NCBI GenBank assembly: GCA_015662065.1
Contig: DQUX01000030.1
Coordinates: 1 to 7,925, forward strand
Source: Anaerolineales bacterium
Lineage (GTDB): Bacteria; Chloroflexota; Anaerolineae; B4-G1; DUEL01
Length of the DNA stretch: 7,925 nucleotides
Direction: 5' to 3'
Shown: positions 5,484 through 7,925 of the stretch, piece by piece
How the letters are laid out: every line of letters starts with the position of its first letter
Position numbering within the stretch: the first letter of the stretch is position 1
Program-made: the position numbers and the translations under genes
The notes under the pieces: model-generated
Told to the model about the DNA's origin: nothing
Databases searched by the model: none
The model's input: only the letters and a program-made list of their open reading frames with translations

Positions 5484-7243
5484 TAGCGATCTACCTCCCC
5501 CAGGGTAATGTCGATACTGGCCAGGATGATCACCACGTCGGCGATCAGGTGCCCACGGCAAAGCTCCCCCATCACGCCGAGGTTGATGAAGGAGGGGGCG
5601 CGGATGTGGTAGCGGTAGGGATTGGGGCCGCCATCGGAGATGATGTAGAAGCCCATCTCCCCTTTGGGCGCTTCGATACGACCGTAGGCCTCGCCAGCCG
5701 GGACCTTGAGGGTGGCTTTCTTCTTGCCCGCCATCACCGGCCCGCCGGGAAGCCGGTTGAGGGCCTGTTGGAGGATGCGCAGGCTCTGGCGCATCTCCCC
5801 GACGCGGACCAGGTACCGGTCGTAGGCGTCGCCGTTGGTACCGACAACTACGTCGAAGTCGAACTGGTCGTAGATGGAGTAGGGCTCCGCCCGGCGGACG
5901 TCGTAGGGGACGCCGGAGGCGCGCAGCAGGGGGCCGGTGCAGCCGTAGGCGATGGCCTGTTCCGGCGGCAGCACCCCCACGTCAACGGTCCGGGCGCGGA
6001 AGAGTTCGTTGTCGGTGAGGAAGGCCTCCAGCTTGTCCACGAAGCGGGGCAGCCGCTCAAAGGCCAGCTCTCGGGCCAGTTCGACGGCCTCATCCGTCAT
6101 ATCGTGGGCCACGCCTCCGAAGCGCATATAGTTGCACATCATTCGGGAGCCTGCCGTCATCTCGAAGAGATCGAGGATGAACTCCCGCTCCTCCAGGGCG
6201 TAGAGCATCGCCGTGAAGTAGATGCCCAAGTCGTTGCCGGTGAAGCCGATGGAGACGGCGTGGTTGAGGAAGCGGGTGAACTCGGCCATGATCACCCGGA
6301 TGTACTCCGCCCGTTCCGGTACTTCGACATCCAGCAGTTTCTCCACCGCGATGGCGTAGCCCAGGTTGTTGGACATCGAGCAGACGTAGTCCAGTCGGTC
6401 GGTGTAGGGCATGTTGGCCAGCCAGGTGTTGCGCTCGCCGATCTTCTCGTGGCAGCGGTGGAGGAAGCCGAACATCGGCTCCAACTTCTGGATCGTCTCT
6501 CCCTCTAGGGTGACTAGGAGTCGCAGGACCCCGTGGGTGCTGGGATGGTGGGGGCCCATATTGAGCACTACCCGGTCGGCGGGGTGGGTTGGGTTCTTCT
6601 GGTGGGCCACCTCGTCGTGGGGGGTATATCCCCACGTGTCGGCCATAGGCCGCCAGTCTCTCGGGGACCAGCCGGGCGGATAACGGAGGTTCCGCCTCAG
6701 CAGGGTCCGCTCCTCCGCCGGCATCGGTCGTCCCTCCGGGAAGCGGCTGCTGAAGGGCTTGTGGTCCTCCTCGTAGTATGGCTCGTGCCAGTCCTTGCGG
6801 AGGGGGTGGCCGTCGAATCCCTCCCAGAGGAGGATGCGTCGCAGGTCGGGGTGGCCCTCGAAGCGGATACCCATCAGGTCCCAGGCTTCCCGCTCTTGGA
6901 AGTTGGCGGAGGGGAAGAGGGGAGCCAGCGAGGGGACTGCCGGGTCCTCTCGGTCGGCGTGGACGTGGAGGACCAGGGGGCCACCGGTGGGTTGGTAGAG
7001 GTGGTAGACCACCTCGAAGCGGGGTGGCAGGCCGTTGGTTCCCTCGGGGTAGTCCACGCTGGTGATGTTGGAGAGGTAGGCGTATCCCAGTTCGTCGCGC
7101 AGGTAGGTGGCGACCTCCACCAGACGGTCGCGGGCGATGGTCAGCCCCTCTTGGGGTTCGGGGGCGGGCTGCGCCGCGCCGGGGAAACGCTCCTGGAGCT
7201 CGGCCATCAGCCCGTTTGTGGGTTCGGGTGTCACTTCTGTCAT
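5483..7243 (-). CDS. nuoCD: Fused NADH-quinone oxidoreductase subunits C and D (NuoCD)
   Basis: One 586-residue protein, close to the length of the E. coli fusion. Residues about 1-160 are NuoC (30-kDa type): REAWDLMGIRFEGHP (118-132), RRILLWEGFDGHPLRKDW (135-152). Residues about 220-586 are NuoD (49-kDa type): the quinone-site loop GPHHPSTHGV (230-239) with its conserved His, LHRCHEKIGE (261-270), then TDRLDY (281-286), whose Tyr286 I take as the quinone-binding tyrosine. FTGNDLG (334-340) and the C-terminal GEVDR end complete the match. Ni-binding cysteine pairs of hydrogenases are missing, so this is a NuoD rather than a hydrogenase large subunit. The protein forms the junction between the peripheral arm and the membrane, where quinone is reduced. 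The linker, about 160-220, is rich in Pro, Arg and Trp. ATG at 7243, 9 nt after the nuoB stop; GAGGGA near the start serves as ribosome site. Confidence 0.96.
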   Translation of the reverse strand: MTEVTPEPTNGLMAELQERFPGAAQPAPEPQEGLTIARDRLVEVATYLRDELGYAYLSNITSVDYPEGTNGLPPRFEVVYHLYQPTGGPLVLHVHADREDPAVPSLAPLFPSANFQEREAWDLMGIRFEGHPDLRRILLWEGFDGHPLRKDWHEPYYEEDHKPFSSRFPEGRPMPAEERTLLRRNLRYPPGWSPRDWRPMADTWGYTPHDEVAHQKNPTHPADRVVLNMGPHHPSTHGVLRLLVTLEGETIQKLEPMFGFLHRCHEKIGERNTWLANMPYTDRLDYVCSMSNNLGYAIAVEKLLDVEVPERAEYIRVIMAEFTRFLNHAVSIGFTGNDLGIYFTAMLYALEEREFILDLFEMTAGSRMMCNYMRFGGVAHDMTDEAVELARELAFERLPRFVDKLEAFLTDNELFRARTVDVGVLPPEQAIAYGCTGPLLRASGVPYDVRRAEPYSIYDQFDFDVVVGTNGDAYDRYLVRVGEMRQSLRILQQALNRLPGGPVMAGKKKATLKVPAGEAYGRIEAPKGEMGFYIISDGGPNPYRYHIRAPSFINLGVMGELCRGHLIADVVIILASIDITLGEVDR

Positions 7244-7252
7244 CGGTGTCCC

Positions 7253-7873
7253 TCACTCAGCAGGTTGTTGGTGGAGAGTCTCGATCTGGTCGGTGAGCCG
7301 CCAGTCCACCAGGTCCGGTCCCAGGTCCGGCACCGGCACGCCCTCGTCCGGCTGCCCCTTGTGGTACCATTGGAGGTCGCGGAGGGACTCCCGCTCCATC
7401 CGGGCGTGGATGGTGAGGAAGCCGTGGATGAGGGCCTCGGGCCGGGGTGGGCAGCCGGGGACGTAGACGTCCACGGGGATGAACTTGTCGATGCCGGAGA
7501 CGACGTTGTAGCCCTCTTTGAACGGCCCGCCGGAGATGGCGCAGGCGCCCATCACGAGGACGTACTTGGGCTCTGGCATCTGGTTGTAGAGGCGGATGAT
7601 CTGAGGGACCATCTTCTTGGTCACCGTGCCGTTGATGATCATCAGGTCGGCCTGGCGGGGGCTGGCCCGCATGATCTCCATCCCGAAGCGGGAGGGATCG
7701 AAGCGGGAGGCCATTGCGCCGATCATCTCAAAGGCGCAGCAGGCCAGTCCGAAGAAGACGGGCCAGAGGGAGCGCTTGCGGGCCCAGTTGTAGATACGGT
7801 CGATGGGTGTGATGTGAACCGTGCCAACTAACTCGGGGGGGATCTCGGGCAATTGTCTTTTTCGAGGTGGCAT
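7253..7873 (-). CDS. nuoB: NADH-quinone oxidoreductase subunit B (NuoB, N2 cluster)
   Basis: A 206-residue PSST-type subunit, slightly longer than many because of a C-terminal extension after residue 175. The N2 [4Fe-4S] ligands are present: the adjacent pair Cys45-Cys46 in ACCAFEM, Cys111 in GACAISGGPF, and Cys141 in PGCPPRPEA. It hands electrons to quinone at the NuoD interface. RMVP-like TKKMVPQI and GPFKEGYNVVSGID are also family features. The ATG at 7873 has GGAGGA 9 nt upstream, and no other in-frame start is seen upstream in the window. The nuoB TGA and nuoCD ATG are 9 nt apart. In the usual order nuoA lies just upstream, to the right of the window. The stop of any such gene could be the TGA at 7914-7916, but I cannot tell. 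Confidence 0.97.
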   Translation of the reverse strand: MPPRKRQLPEIPPELVGTVHITPIDRIYNWARKRSLWPVFFGLACCAFEMIGAMASRFDPSRFGMEIMRASPRQADLMIINGTVTKKMVPQIIRLYNQMPEPKYVLVMGACAISGGPFKEGYNVVSGIDKFIPVDVYVPGCPPRPEALIHGFLTIHARMERESLRDLQWYHKGQPDEGVPVPDLGPDLVDWRLTDQIETLHQQPAE

Positions 7874-7925
7874 AGCAATGCTTCCTCCGTGGTTGTGGTA
7901 GGATGCGGACGGATCAAACGGAGCA
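7874..7925 (-). other. Short upstream stretch of nuoB with its ribosome site
   Basis: The last 52 nt contain GGAGGA at 7883-7888, the ribosome site of nuoB. I see no good promoter, and the piece is too short to identify the tail of nuoA. One reading frame has a stop at 7914-7916, consistent with an upstream gene ending about 40 nt before nuoB. Confidence 0.4.

Noticed and set aside
5484..5561. Upstream ATG for nuoI giving 26 more residues
   Set aside because: It would lie fully inside nuoCD and reads as out-of-frame nuoCD sequence; the ATG at 5483 has a strong ribosome site and the family's typical N-terminus.
5483..7243. NuoCD as the large subunit of a group 4 Ni-Fe hydrogenase
   Set aside because: The RxCGxC and C-terminal CxxC nickel ligands are missing, while the quinone-site HPSTHG loop and the GEVDR terminus fit NuoD.
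5474..7831. Long plus-strand open frames (344 and 432 codons) opposite nuoCD and nuoB
   Set aside because: Composition follows the reverse complement of conserved nuo codons; no ribosome site or domain.
1..7925. CRISPR arrays, insertion sequences, prophage or defence genes
   Set aside because: No regularly spaced repeats, transposase, integrase or toxin motifs were found on either strand.

Overview
This is an ordinary-looking, GC-rich (about 60-65% by eye) bacterial window in which every protein gene I can support lies on the minus strand. Read right to left, in the direction of transcription, it holds three complex I genes (nuoB, a fused nuoCD, nuoI), then ricT/yaaT, a PIG-L/LmbE-type deacetylase, a tungsten aldehyde:ferredoxin oxidoreductase (AOR), an extended-SDR sugar-epimerase-like protein, and the first 22 codons of purB (adenylosuccinate lyase), which runs off the left edge.

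Several features together suggest a member of the Chloroflexota (Anaerolineae-like), but no single feature proves it: a fused NuoCD followed directly by NuoI, a W-dependent AOR, a RicT/PSP1 protein, the PurB N-terminus, and purine-pyrimidine palindromes of the dispersed-repeat kind between genes. A 16S rRNA or marker-gene placement would be needed.

The nuo part is tightly packed. nuoB and nuoCD are 9 nt apart, and the nuoCD stop and nuoI start share one base (TAATG). The genes for NuoE, F, G and H, which lie between D and I in the canonical order, are absent here. After nuoI comes a 130-nt gap with two strong hairpins, one of them a perfect 24-bp palindrome. ricT, the deacetylase gene and the AOR gene then follow with gaps of only 23 and 18 nt and may form one transcription unit. 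A 250-nt gap with an imperfect inverted repeat and two smaller hairpins separates AOR from the SDR gene. A separate promoter with an extended -10 box (TGGTACAAT) sits 7 nt in front of the purB ATG, so that message would be leaderless or nearly so.

Functionally, the nuo genes encode the peripheral-arm core of a proton-pumping oxidoreductase: N2 cluster, quinone site and the two-cluster NuoI ferredoxin subunit. AOR makes reduced ferredoxin from aldehydes. If no NADH module (NuoEFG) exists elsewhere, ferredoxin could link the two, but that is inference. I see no clear undescribed system. The points most worth a second look are the palindromic intergenic elements, the leaderless purB promoter, the missing NuoEFGH genes and one unusual cysteine in NuoD.
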